Part shown: piece after piece, positions 25,053 to 36,100 of the stretch | Layout of the letters: every line of letters starts with the position of its first letter | Position numbering within the stretch: position 1 is the first letter of the stretch | Source: Carya illinoinensis | Taxonomy: Eukaryota; Streptophyta; Magnoliopsida; Fagales; Juglandaceae | Direction: 5' to 3' | Assembly (NCBI RefSeq): GCF_018687715.1 | Contig: NC_056766.1 | Span: 46,540,933 to 46,604,932 of the forward strand | DNA: 64,000 nt | The notes under the pieces: generated by a model | What the model was told of the DNA's origin: nothing | The model's database searches: none | The model's input: the letters and a program-made list of their open reading frames with translations, nothing else | Made by a program: the position numbers and the translations under genes

Positions 25053-27815
25053 AGTACGATTGCTACCCACACCCTACAAGGTAAGATAGGCCCCTCCCTG
25101 CCCTAGCATGGGCAAGGGGTTTTACACCCCGAAACCCACCCCCAGTGTGCGGGGGTGGGTACCTCATTTGGATATCGAGGTGCGGGGGCAGAAACAACTG
25201 AAATGGGCCTAAAACAGTCCAAAACCAGGTTCTAGGTCCAGAAATTAACAAAAAAATACAAATAACAAAAAAAAAATGAGTTTACAATAATATACAAATT
25301 AAGAGAAAATAAAGTATAAATTAACAATAATAACTAAACCGTTACAATAATACAAATTAAGATAAAACAACTACAAAATTACAAATATAAAATGGACATT
25401 GTATCAACATTACAAATAAATGAATCGCTAAATGCAACTAAAGAGTTGTTTGACATTTGGGACAGGTGGCCAAGGTTGAAAAGACATGTAGTTAGTGATG
25501 CCTATTGTGAGATCATAAAATCTGAAACATTAACAATTCATTAGGAAAATAAATTAGAATTATAAAAATAAATAAAAATTAAAATTGCAAATATATTTTA
25601 GAAATGAAAAAAATTACAAACTAAAATCTGACTAACCAAGATGAGATGGGGATCAAGATGAGTATAAATCATTTGAGTTTTGGTCATTAGGCTTGGGATT
25701 AGGATTGAGGCTTGAACTTGGGATTAGGATTGAGGCTTGAGCTGCACATATGACAGTAAGATTATAAAAGCTACAAAAATACAAGAAAAATAATTAGATA
25801 ACAAAAATTATATAAATACAAAAAATAATTAAGAGACAATACAAATTGTACAAACCTATGGAAAATGGCAATGGTGGGTCCAATATCATGAAGTCATATT
25901 GCAGTGGAGGTAGACGCCGTCTCACGTATTGCTACAACCAATAAAATGAATATAAATAAATCAAAATAATAAAATAAAATCAACGATTACTAGATCCAAC
26001 CTAATTACCACCCTCCTTCTCGTCGGTCTCCTTAAAGTCAAGAACATCCAAAACATGAATTTCTATCCCATTGATCAAATTCTACGTGCAAATCAATGCC
26101 TCCACAATGGTAACAGACAATGAATTTCAAAATGGATCTAATATGCGCTGTCCAGTATTGAAGGTCGACTTTGAGGCAACAATGCTAATAGGGATGACCA
26201 AAATATTGCGGGTTATTTCTCCAAGGACGGGATATTTCATGGCATTGGTCTTCCACCATGCTAATATATCAAATTCTTGTGTATATGGGAGAAGATCCTC
26301 TGCCAAATATCAATCTACCTCCGACTTTACTTTCGTAGATTGACGAACTAGTAAGGGGTTCTGTAAGAGCCTCTCATTCCACGCCAACCGACTCTTTTTC
26401 CCCGCCACGACTTCTAGATGAGGCGGTTGGGTAGGTGTAGGAGTAGGTACATTACCATCCTTGATCATGGTAAACTCATTAAATAATTTACCAAGAGTTT
26501 CTCTAACCATTGTCCCAATAAGCTCAGCCCATGTTCTCCCATGCTTAAGTTCCAAATCATATACCATGCCATCAATCTTGATCTGGGGGTCAAGAACAAC
26601 AATTACATATAATAAAATATTTAGCCTACTTAAATCTCCCCAATACTTATCATATTTGACCCTCATCATCAATGTCATCTCCTGTATCCTAATATAATTA
26701 CTCGTACACATTTAATCCAATTTTTCTTTCACCTTATATATTTGTTCATAGAAATCATTGGATATATGGTACAATGAACTAGATAGTCTCAATGTAATCT
26801 CATAGAAAAACTCAAAAAATCTACACAAGTAGCAACAACCTCCCAATTATCATCAATAGGCTTTCTTAATCCCTCATGCTCATCAAAACATTTGACACAT
26901 TGAACATCTTCTTCACCTAATAATTCAAAGACCATCTTATATTCTTGTGCCGCCTCCAACATCAAGAATGTTGAGTTTCATCTTGTAGGAACATCAGTAC
27001 AAATGCTCATCTTGGATTTTTTTTTTTTAAGTACTCATCTTGGATGTTATGCCCACATTCTTTAAAACAACCATGAATTTCTCCAATCTAGTAGAAGAAG
27101 ATTTCATAAATTTTGCAGCTATTCTGACTTGTACAACCGAGTCATCAACATTTTTCAAATCATTAGTGACAATTAAATTCAGAATATGTGCAGCACATCT
27201 AATATACAAACAGTCACCACTCAAGATTGTCTTATTTGTCTCTCAAAGCAGGTCTTAAGATATCTCAATGCGGCATCATTAAATGAGGCATTATCAACTG
27301 TAACTGTCAAAACCCATGCCAACCCCCACTCTTTTATTGTGGCCTCCAAGGCCTTACCAACCATCTCAACATTGTGATCAGAAATTTGATAAAACTTCAC
27401 AATTTTTTTTATGTAGTGTACAATTACAATTAATGAAATGCACAATTAAAGATATATAATTATAATTTTGGATAGATGTCTAAATATTGGTAGTGAGGCA
27501 AACTACTTGACCCGCCAGTTGACTCCTCAACAAATCTTTCTCTTTCTTGTAATATTTTTTAATATCATTTGCCATAGTGTGGCAATAAATAATATTAAAG
27601 CTAGGTTCCGTGCAATTAGACTATTCTTGAAACCATTTCCCCTCCACAAACTAAAAATGTAGCTCGTCCATGATAACCATACGAGTTAACTTTTTTCTAT
27701 AGTCATTGGGATCATACTTAATATAATCCTTCAATGTTGAACCTTCGCTACACCCATCCGACATGTTTTTTAGTCTAATCTCTAGTCTAGATTGAATTTT
27801 CTCTTGTAAAGATTT
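25053..27815 (-). mobile_element. hAT superfamily element remnant
   Basis: Contains a decayed hAT transposase (separate entry) and, at 25070-25240, a block rich in GGGGG/CCCCC words such as GTGCGGGGGTGGGT, in the style of hAT subterminal regions. A short direct repeat (TTGGGATTAGGATTGAGGCT) occurs twice at 25690-25740. Terminal inverted repeats and a target duplication were not identified; the right side is taken up by the SGS3-derived segment. Confidence 0.7.
25990..27800 (-). pseudogene. hAT transposase (RICESLEEPER-like) pseudogene
   Basis: Downstream along the minus strand: STLKDYIKYDPNDYRKKL, MVIMDELHF*FVEGKWFQE, KEKDLLRSQLTGQVVCLTTN then a stop where Trp of the TWTS motif is expected, EMVGKALEATIKEWGL, VLTVTVDNASFNDAALRYL (catalytic-core Asp region), DCLYIRCAAHILNLIV, STRLEKFMVVLKNV, KYWGDLSRLNILLYV and the C-terminal dimerisation block DILAWWKTNAMKYPVLGEI. 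At least five stops or frame changes are visible, so it cannot make an active transposase. The N-terminal BED zinc finger was not found; the SGS3-derived fragment lies in its place. Confidence 0.9.
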
Positions 27816-27878
27816 CCCCTTACATGATGGATCACCTCGTCTAAATAAACTCATATTTGCTTGTAATGGAAAGTGCAC
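27651..27878 (-). pseudogene. Chimeric frame: SGS3 start codon region fused to hAT N-terminal part
   Basis: A 75-codon frame. Residues 9-24 (MSLFRRGDPSCKGKSL) resemble the first residues of the SGS3 gene in this window (MSSGRGGDQSSKGKNL), and the region before its Met matches SGS3's 5' UTR intron end. It then continues into hAT sequence (STLKDYIKYDPNDYRKKL ... MDELHF). The junction falls near 27800. The acceptor CAG of SGS3 is AAG here. Whether it is transcribed is unknown. Confidence 0.75.
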
Positions 27879-28489
27879 AAATAATACACCGAAAAAATGG
27901 ATGCGCGCGCATGGGAATCAGGTCATACAAACCAACTTTATCACCAATAACAATCTATCAAATATTAAATCATATAACCTTATGAAAAACTGTATCCTTC
28001 TTCTTGTGTGAAGTGAGACGTGAAAGATATTAGGAGAAAATATGCCGATGAGAGAGCAAAAGAATTCATCTTTTCACAATGTAAGCTGAAAAATATCTAG
28101 TATATCACTGCACGTAGAATGCAGAAGATTTGACACGAGACAGCAATAACCATTGTATGTATCCTTTTTTCATGGCATTAGAAAAACCTGAATGACATTA
28201 AAGAAGAGAATGAAAATCAAAACAATTTATCATTATTAAGACCTCCAAGACCTACATTGCCATATTAAATACATTATAGCAGGAGATATTTAAGACTCCT
28301 ATTGTAACATCAAGAGAATGGTATCCAGCAGTAGAAATTTGATCTTTTCCAGCCATTTACGCACATAATAAAATATTACAATTTAGGGGCATATACCATA
28401 TTTAAACTTCTACCATTTGAATATCACAGAAAACTTACTACAAGAAGTGAACATCCTCTGAGTAATAGATGAATAATAAAACCATTTCA
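27815..28489 (-). repeat. Duplicated SGS3 segment (5' UTR intron end and first codons)
   Basis: About 675 bp matching 46575-47234 in the same orientation with scattered differences. It covers the first SGS3 codons, the splice acceptor and about 620 bp of the 5' UTR intron. Similarity stops after ATAAAACCATTTCA (28489 and 47234). Confidence 0.93.
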
Positions 28490-28879
28490 GGCGGGTTTTG
28501 AGTTTTTCTTTGGTTTCTTTGGCTGGCCTTAATAATTACTGTTCAATCCAATCTAACCAACCTAATCAATCTCACAGACACAGCCTTCCATGAATGTCAA
28601 GGCCTAATAAAATCTTGTTTCAATAAGAATTTTAGTACTACATAAAATTGCCAGTTAAAATTTCTAAACTCCATTGTGTCCTTGATTTTTTTTTCCTTAA
28701 AGAAGTTTGTGCCAGAGAAAAAGACTTTCGATGCATGAGTGATATGATAACAAATATTTAGAAAGGGATACACAAAATGGGTTTGAACTTGAAGTAGAGA
28801 AAGATTAAAGGGGAACCAAAGGAGCAAGGATTGAGGGGGAAGAGGAGGCAACTAGGATCAACAATATTAATATGGACAC
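28490..28879. other. Gene-free stretch beside the SGS3 duplicate
   Basis: Contains an 84-codon minus-strand frame (28597-28851) with no recognisable motif, probably chance. Nothing else seen. Confidence 0.35.
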
Positions 28880-29098
28880 CTCCCGTTTATTTTCACAAAA
28901 TTTTTCATCTCATCTTATATTATTCTATCTAATAATTACAATTTTTTCAAATTTCAACATAAAATAAAATAAACAATTCAACTTTTTCAAATTCTAATAC
29001 AAAAATAATATTAAAACAATATATTCTAATAATATTTTATTCAATTTTCAACTTGAATCTCAACTCATCTCGACTTATCTCATAAACGAGGTTTTCAG
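28880..29098. mobile_element. MITE of the ATCTCATCTC family
   Basis: TCCCGTTTATTTTCACAAAA on the left; CTCATCTCGACTTATCTCAT and AAACGAGG on the right; imperfect inverted ends and AT-rich centre as in the other copies. Confidence 0.6.
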
Positions 29099-29123
29099 AT
29101 AAATTATTTATAGATGAATAATT

Positions 29124-29326
29124 TTACTTATCATCTTCACACAGTACTACACATTGTACCTATTTTAATTTTTTTTCATTTTTTTATGACAATTATGTAG
29201 TGCTTGGATGATAAATAGAACAAATCAATTAGTTTAATAAGAATAAAATAAAATAAAATAAAAATAATAAAAAAATAAAAAGTAATACTAAAATATATAA
29301 AATGTATGGTGTAGGATGATAAGTAA
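29124..29326. mobile_element. MITE with TTACTTATCATC inverted ends
   Basis: 203 bp. The left end TTACTTATCATC is an exact inverted match to GATGATAAGTAA at the right. The interior matches the MITE at about 6339-6540. Confidence 0.85.
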
Positions 29327-29562
29327 CATCCATTTTAAATTTTATCTATATTATAAATTTATCTATAAATTTTGACACGCCAAGTTTGAGTTTTTTAATA
29401 TCTATATATAATTTGTACAAGTATATATATATATATATATATATAAATGAATATATTTAAAAGAATCTGAGCATGTATCTTATTATTAATATTATACCAT
29501 CTTATATTTTTATATATGAAAATTATGTTCTTATTTATAAAAAATAATAAATATGAAGATTA

Positions 29563-29831
29563 ATTCGTTTGGATTCAGAGATAAGATGAGATGTTTTTAG
29601 ATGAAGATTCGTTTGGATTCAGAGATGAGATGTGATGTTTTTAGATGAAAATTAAAAGTTGAATAAAATATTATAAGATCATTATTTTTTAATATTATTA
29701 TTATTATTTTTAGATTTGAAAAAATTAAATTAAAATTTTAAAAAATTAAATTATTTATTATATTTTGTATGAAATTTTAAAAATTTTATAATTATAAAAT
29801 AAGATGAAATACTTTAAATCCAAATGAATCA
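29563..29831. mobile_element. MITE (ATTCGTTTGGATT ends) with a 44-bp terminal duplication
   Basis: Left end ATTCGTTTGGATTCAGAG; complement of the right end GATTCATTTGGATTTAAAG. The first 44 bp are tandemly repeated (29563 and 29607). The body belongs to the ATCTCATCTC family. Confidence 0.75.
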
Positions 29832-30164
29832 TAGAGTTTGATATGTATTTATAATCTTAATCTGATGCAGCTAATTATATTAATAAAATATATAAAAATG
29901 ACTGAAAATTTTCATCTAACAGCTCGTTTAGAAAAAAACAAATGCCAATTCGAATTCGAGTATCCGAAACAGGCTTATTTGTTTTCGGCTCTAGTTGCAT
30001 GTACAGCCGAATCCGGTTTGGCGAGATTTCCAAAACACCATCGTAAGCCAACTCATTACAAATATCTTTTCCTATTCGATTTCATCAGTCTCTCTCAGGT
30101 TTGTGCGAAAAGAGTTGAAGGGAAAGTTGGGAGCGTTGCAGGGTAGAGAATCAGAGAGAAAGAG

Positions 30165-33100
30165 ATGGCGCCGCCCCCGGGGACGGAGGGGCAAGTTCAA
30201 GGGCAGCAAGGTAGACAGCAACAGCAACAACAGGGTGGGTTCTCTCAGATGATTACGGGTGTCATAAGGATGGCTGTCTTTTGGTACTTCGCTTCCAAAT
30301 TCTTCTCTCCCAAAACCCCATCCGACCCTTCCCAACTCATCTCCAATCTCTTTCACAAGGGCGAACCCCTGGTAATACCCTACTCGTGCCTTTAATCTCT
30401 TTCTCTCTCTCGACGTATTCTTTCTCCTACTTACTCTGCGATCCCTATCTACGATTTTATTTGTTAACAAGTTTTTTTATTTGTCGTAAAAATTCATTCA
30501 TGTTAGTGATCATCCAATAATATTAAAGTTCTAGTTGTTATGCTTTTGGCGCTGCTTTGGCTGATTATTAAGGTATTTTTTGCGGCTAGGTTGTGTGGCG
30601 ATTTGGAAATTATGGTTTTTTGTTTTTTTTTTTTTTTGTTTCTTTTACGTGTTTGAGTTTTGATAATTGCATCGTTATCTACCTGATATAAAGTAGAGTA
30701 GATAAACTACAGTATCGAGCAAAAATAAGTAAGTGGAATTTAATTTGATATGCCAACATAGTAGACTCCTTAAAACCCTAACCATTCATTACCATCTTTA
30801 GATTTTGCCACTTACGTATAACGCGGTTGCCCGAATTTATTTTTGGCTGCTATTGCTTTACACTGTTTTTCATTGTGTGCATAGACCAAATATTTCCCAT
30901 TCATGTATTCTATTTTCTTGTTTATGTCGTGTACATCACCAAAGCAGGGCCTATTGGACCCAACCATGGGGAGTAAATCGGGATGCATGATCCCATTTTT
31001 GTGTTCTTCTCCTTCCCGTACTTATATTTTATTTCTTGTTTCTTGTTTGATTAGGATATGTGGTTATATGTCTCTGAACATGAGAAGTTCAGTGACTTCG
31101 GCAACGAACAGGCACTTATTTGGCATGAAAGAAATATTCCGTATGCAGTTTGGGGACCGGAGAGTACCAGGTCTCTTTCTTTGAAGTATTATCCATCTGA
31201 GGTATCTCTTGCAGTAGGATACACTAGATTTATCCGCATTGTTTTTTCTTTGTATGTGTACATTATTAAAGATATTGGAAAATGTGTAATCATTTCCTTG
31301 TTCTTGTTGCTTCTGATAAGTTATTTTCTTCTGAGCCATGCTTTTGATAAGTTAATATCCTAGAAGGTTGATTTCTTTTTTTCCAGGCTTTGAAGCACAA
31401 TGGGAGTCTATATGCTCACGTTTTCTTTGCACGCTCTGGTTACCCACCAGATCCAAATGATCCGGAGTACCAACCTCTGGCTGCTTTCGGAAGGACACAC
31501 TGTGAGAATCTCCCTGGGCATTTGCCATATATCCATTCCTCTTTTTATTCTTTTGGTTTGTTATTGTGTATCAATAATTAAGTGATGAATCTGATCAGCA
31601 GTAAAGAGAGCTTCTATTTAATTGATTTCAGCTGTTGTAACATACTTGCCCAAGTCAAAAGCAGATAAAAGGAAGAGCTTATTGGGAAACTCCAAAGGTT
31701 CTGATGAGGTTGAAACAGTGATTGAGGTTTGTCCTTTCCTATTAAAATGGTTGTCAACTTATGTGATGCACAAGAATAACTAAATTTATCAAATAAAAAA
31801 ATTCTTTATGTAGCTAAGTTACCATACCTTCAGGGATCATACTGTGAATAGAATAATTAAAGGAGTGTCAATGTTAGTAGCATTTTGATCACCAAAATTT
31901 TGTTTCTTTGTGGGATCAACTACCATTTACATATGTATATCATTGTAAAAAGGGCATAAGTTGAGAAAACAAAAAAGCATGTGTTAGGAAATTTTATTTT
32001 AATTAAGAATTAGAAATTAATTTGTAATTAAATATATTGTTTTGAATTTAATAATTTTATTACAAGCTTTTCGGGTTTTTTTTTTTTTCGTAATTTGTAA
32101 CTAGGTGTACTCTTTTGTATACTTCCTAGGTACTTGAATTATGTCTATTTCCTTGATTCAATAAAATTTCATTTCTTACTTATCATAATAATAATAATAA
32201 CAATTTTATTTTAAATAAAAGCACTAAGCACTAATTTAATTGGATATGATTTGTTGATTTCAGAATTTCAACTTAATGATATATATTATTTGGGTCATTA
32301 GGGGCGCTTTATTATGGGCTAGATGTTTTCTTGTATACGTTCAGTGTACTTGGTTACTCCTTTTGATATATAAAATATTTTTACTTATCAAAAAAAAAAA
32401 TTAACCCAAATATGGATTGAATGATGACGTTGCTAAACACTATTAGTCATTTAATAATAAAATAGTGGTGTAGTTGATGATGTAGCATTATATGAGCTAA
32501 GTTTCATAGTTTGAAAATTATGAAATATGATATAGAGATACAATCATCCATAACTTTAGGATGACATGTTGCAAGCAAGCTTTGATTCTCTATGCTTTGA
32601 AGTTGCTTCTAGGCTGAAAGTGAATTTAGTTAAGTCGGAGCTAGTTCTGGTGGAATTTTACCCATGAAATACCTTGGCCTCCTCTTGGGTGCCTTTTTAT
32701 TTTTATTTTTATTTTTATAGGTGTCTTGGGTGCCTATTTCAAGGCTATCTAGTTGGGATGGTGTGATCGAGAAGTTGAGTGCTAATTGAATGGTTGGAAG
32801 ATGATCTATTTGTCCAAAGGTGGTAGGATTATCCTGCTAAAGAGCACCCTCTCTAATTTGTCTATATATTTCTTCTCTTTGTTTCCCCTCCCTATTCGTG
32901 TGGTCAATTGAATAGAGAAGTTACATCTATTGTTTTATGGAGTGGGCTAGATGAAGAGTTCAAGTTTCACCTAGTCAATTGGGGACAAGTTTCTCCAATT
33001 TTAGATGGCAGTTTAAAAGTTTGAAAGTTGCTTCTATTCAATAGTGCCTTTCTAGAGAAATGGCTCTAGTAGTATCGAAATGAGATATAGGCCTTGTGAC

Positions 33101-36100
33101 CTTGTGGAAATTCGTGGTGGATTCAATATTTATGTGTGCTTGGGATGGATGAAGTTTTAATGAGGAACATTGGCCATATGGGGTGTGGTTATGGAAGAGT
33201 ATCAGAAGAGGATGTGAGTGTTTTCTAGTTAGACTAGAATTGAGGTGGGTGATGGCTCTAGGACTTGATTCTGACATGATATATGTGTGGCGATAGAGTC
33301 GGGGAGCCCTCAAGGAAGCTTCTTCCTAGATGTATAGTCCCCTACGCAAAAAGTTTCGATGGCTAATCTATTGAAGTTCTCTAGTGGCTCCTTGCAAGAT
33401 TGGGAAGTTGATGTCTTTGCAAAGTTCTTCAACCTCTTGTACTCTAAGGGGTTGTGTGGAAATAATTTTCATTTCATCCCATCTTATATCATCTCATTTC
33501 TTCCTCAAACATTACGTAAATGCAAACACTTTTAAACTAATTAGTACAACTTTATCAAAATTTTAAACAAAATACTAAAAAATAAAAATAAAAATCAACT
33601 TTTTCAAATTTCAAAATAAAAATTATATTCTAACAATATTTTAAAATTTTTAACTTTATAGTATTTTTTATTCAACTTTTTCTCTCTTCTTTTTCAAAAC
33701 GCAATAAATACTTAAGTCAAACTATCTCACTAATATTCCAAACCATCTTATTACTATTTACAAAATTCTCATCTCATCTCATTCTCCAAGCATCCCCTAA
33801 TATATTACCTATTGGAGGTTTGGATAAGATGCCTTGGGTCCTTACTAAGAAAGGGAATCTCACTGTCCAATCTTTCTATAAGGCCTTTGCACCTCAGGAT
33901 AGATACCCATACCCTTGGAGGATTATTTGGTAGGCTAAGGAGATGCTTGAGGAATGAGATGAGATAATAAATTTGTGAATAGTAGTAAAATGGTTTGTGA
34001 ATAGTAGTGAGATAGTTTGAGTTAAGTATAAAAAATATTATAAAGTTAAAATATTGTTATAATATAATTTTTGTTTTTTATAATTAATAAGAAACTTTAT
34101 TACCAAGAATAGGCAAGGCCCAAGTATACATGACGTATACAAAAGAAATACCTACTCTCTAGAAAACAGAAGAAAAGCTAATCCAAATCCAGAAAATGAA
34201 CATCATTCAGTACAAGAGTTTTAGACTGCAAACACAAAGTACTAAAGAAGAAATCCCTAAGTTCTCCCATTGAACGATTTTTGTCTTCAAAACATCTACC
34301 ATTCTTTTCCAACCAAAGACACCACATCAAGCATGAAGGAATCATCTTCCATATGGCAGCTCCACATTTTCTTCCCTCATAACCATACCAACCTGTGAGT
34401 GGATCCACCACATCCTTAGGCAAGTTGAATTGATTTTTGCGTTTTGTTAGGAAGTTTGGGAAAGTTATAATAATTAGGTAATGATTACATGAAAAAGTTG
34501 AAGATTTGAAATTGAAAAGTATTTGTATTTGAGTGATGTTTGGGAAGAAAATGGGATGAGATGAAACCATCCTCATCTTCCAAGCAACCCCTAAGGCCCC
34601 TATTAGAGCAACCTTTTTTGTTTGGATAGGATCTTTAGGGAAAATTCTCACTATGGACAGCCTAAGAAAAAGTCAATCATTGTGGTAGCTTCATGCTGCA
34701 TTTGCAAAAGAATCTTAGACCACCTTTTCCTCCATTATGAGATTGCTAGTACATTATGGAATGACGTTTCAGTTGGCTTGGGGTATGCCTTGGAGGATAG
34801 TAGACCTCTTAGCCAATTGGAGGGGGTTATATGGCAGCCCACAAGTTGCAGCAATGTGAACGATGGTCTCTATTTGTACACCATGGTGTATTTGGAGATA
34901 AATGAATCATTGACATTTTGAGGATCTTGAGCGGATGTTGGAGCGGTTTAAAACTTTATTTTTTATTACTTTGTTCTTTTGGGTAGATTCTATAGATTGT
35001 AATGGGTTGTACTTCCGTGAATTTCTCGTCTCTTTTCCTATCCTAATTATGCTTTCCTCTTGTATACTATCCATCTATCTGTGCGATACCTCTTGTGTTT
35101 TTTAATAAAATCTTTGATTATCTATATCGGCTATAGCATTTCTAGAGATGGGTCACATATGCATGCTTTTTCAATTGGATAGCTATGAGGATTGGTTTCC
35201 ATATATTATGTAGGAAGTTTATAAAATCATCTATTAGATCTGATTTTGGTATGGGGTAGTCACCTGAGTACTATAATTTTTTTCAAGTTCTGTATATGTC
35301 AGACGTTCCTTTGGTAACCAGTGTCTGATTTTGTTCAGAGGGACATGCAAAGGCTTAGAATGTATTAGTAATTATATAATCAAATCCACTGTATGAATGC
35401 TAGGCCCGTTTAGTTGACTGTATGCAATCTTAGGATATAAAGTGGGAAGCATACAGTAGTTATATAATTTAAATACAAGCTATTCCACCCAGCATCAACT
35501 CTGATTGCAAATACATGGCGTCTTACGTGTAATGCAGTATATGTCAACGTTGATTGAAATAGAAGTCTCTTATATGGTATTATATATGTTAAACATAATT
35601 TATTTTCTACAATCATGATAGTTCATCATGATTTCCATCTTGTACTTCTCCATTTGGTAATCATATCCTAATGAAGATTTGCTTGGGCTTCAGGTGGTTG
35701 ATGGTACTGAAGGTGATTCTATAGATGATAAACCTGTGGAGTGGGTTTCATATTGGAAGCCAAACATTACAATCAATTTAGTCGATGATTTTACAAGGTA
35801 TGTGTTTATGAGTGTCTCTAATTCAGTGTTTATCGTGTACAATCCCTATGTACATAAACAACACTCTTGATTTTTAATAACTTATTTAAAAAAAAAAAGA
35901 GGTATACCAATATAAAAACTATAAGAGGTATGTTTAATGAGTGTTAGTTCTTTGTAAGGTTTGGTTTGTGGTAGGAAGTTTGTTGAGTTTATACCGCATT
36001 ATTGTTTTCATTGGCACCGGGTGTCCAAGAATAGTGTCTCAACTAATCTCAGAGGTGCACAGATCTTTGGCAAGGAGTTTCCCGCAAGTGCACCTCGGGT

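Larger units (their letters stand above)
32550..35115 (+). mobile_element. L1-type LINE remnant in CLPTM1 intron 4, split by two MITEs
   Basis: Degraded reverse-transcriptase C-terminal sequence ([20 protein letters not shown], then [13 protein letters not shown]), a continuation after a MITE ([20 protein letters not shown], then [14 protein letters not shown]) and after a second MITE the zf-RVT region ([20 protein letters not shown], then [15 protein letters not shown]). It ends in a 3' UTR with TTTTTAATAAAATC near 35110. Many stops; not functional. Confidence 0.8.

Noticed and set aside
30940..30990. Possible extra CLPTM1 exon in intron 1
   Set aside because: Joining 30371 directly to 31055 keeps the frame and yields the conserved GEPL-DMWLY sequence; the extra piece would break it.
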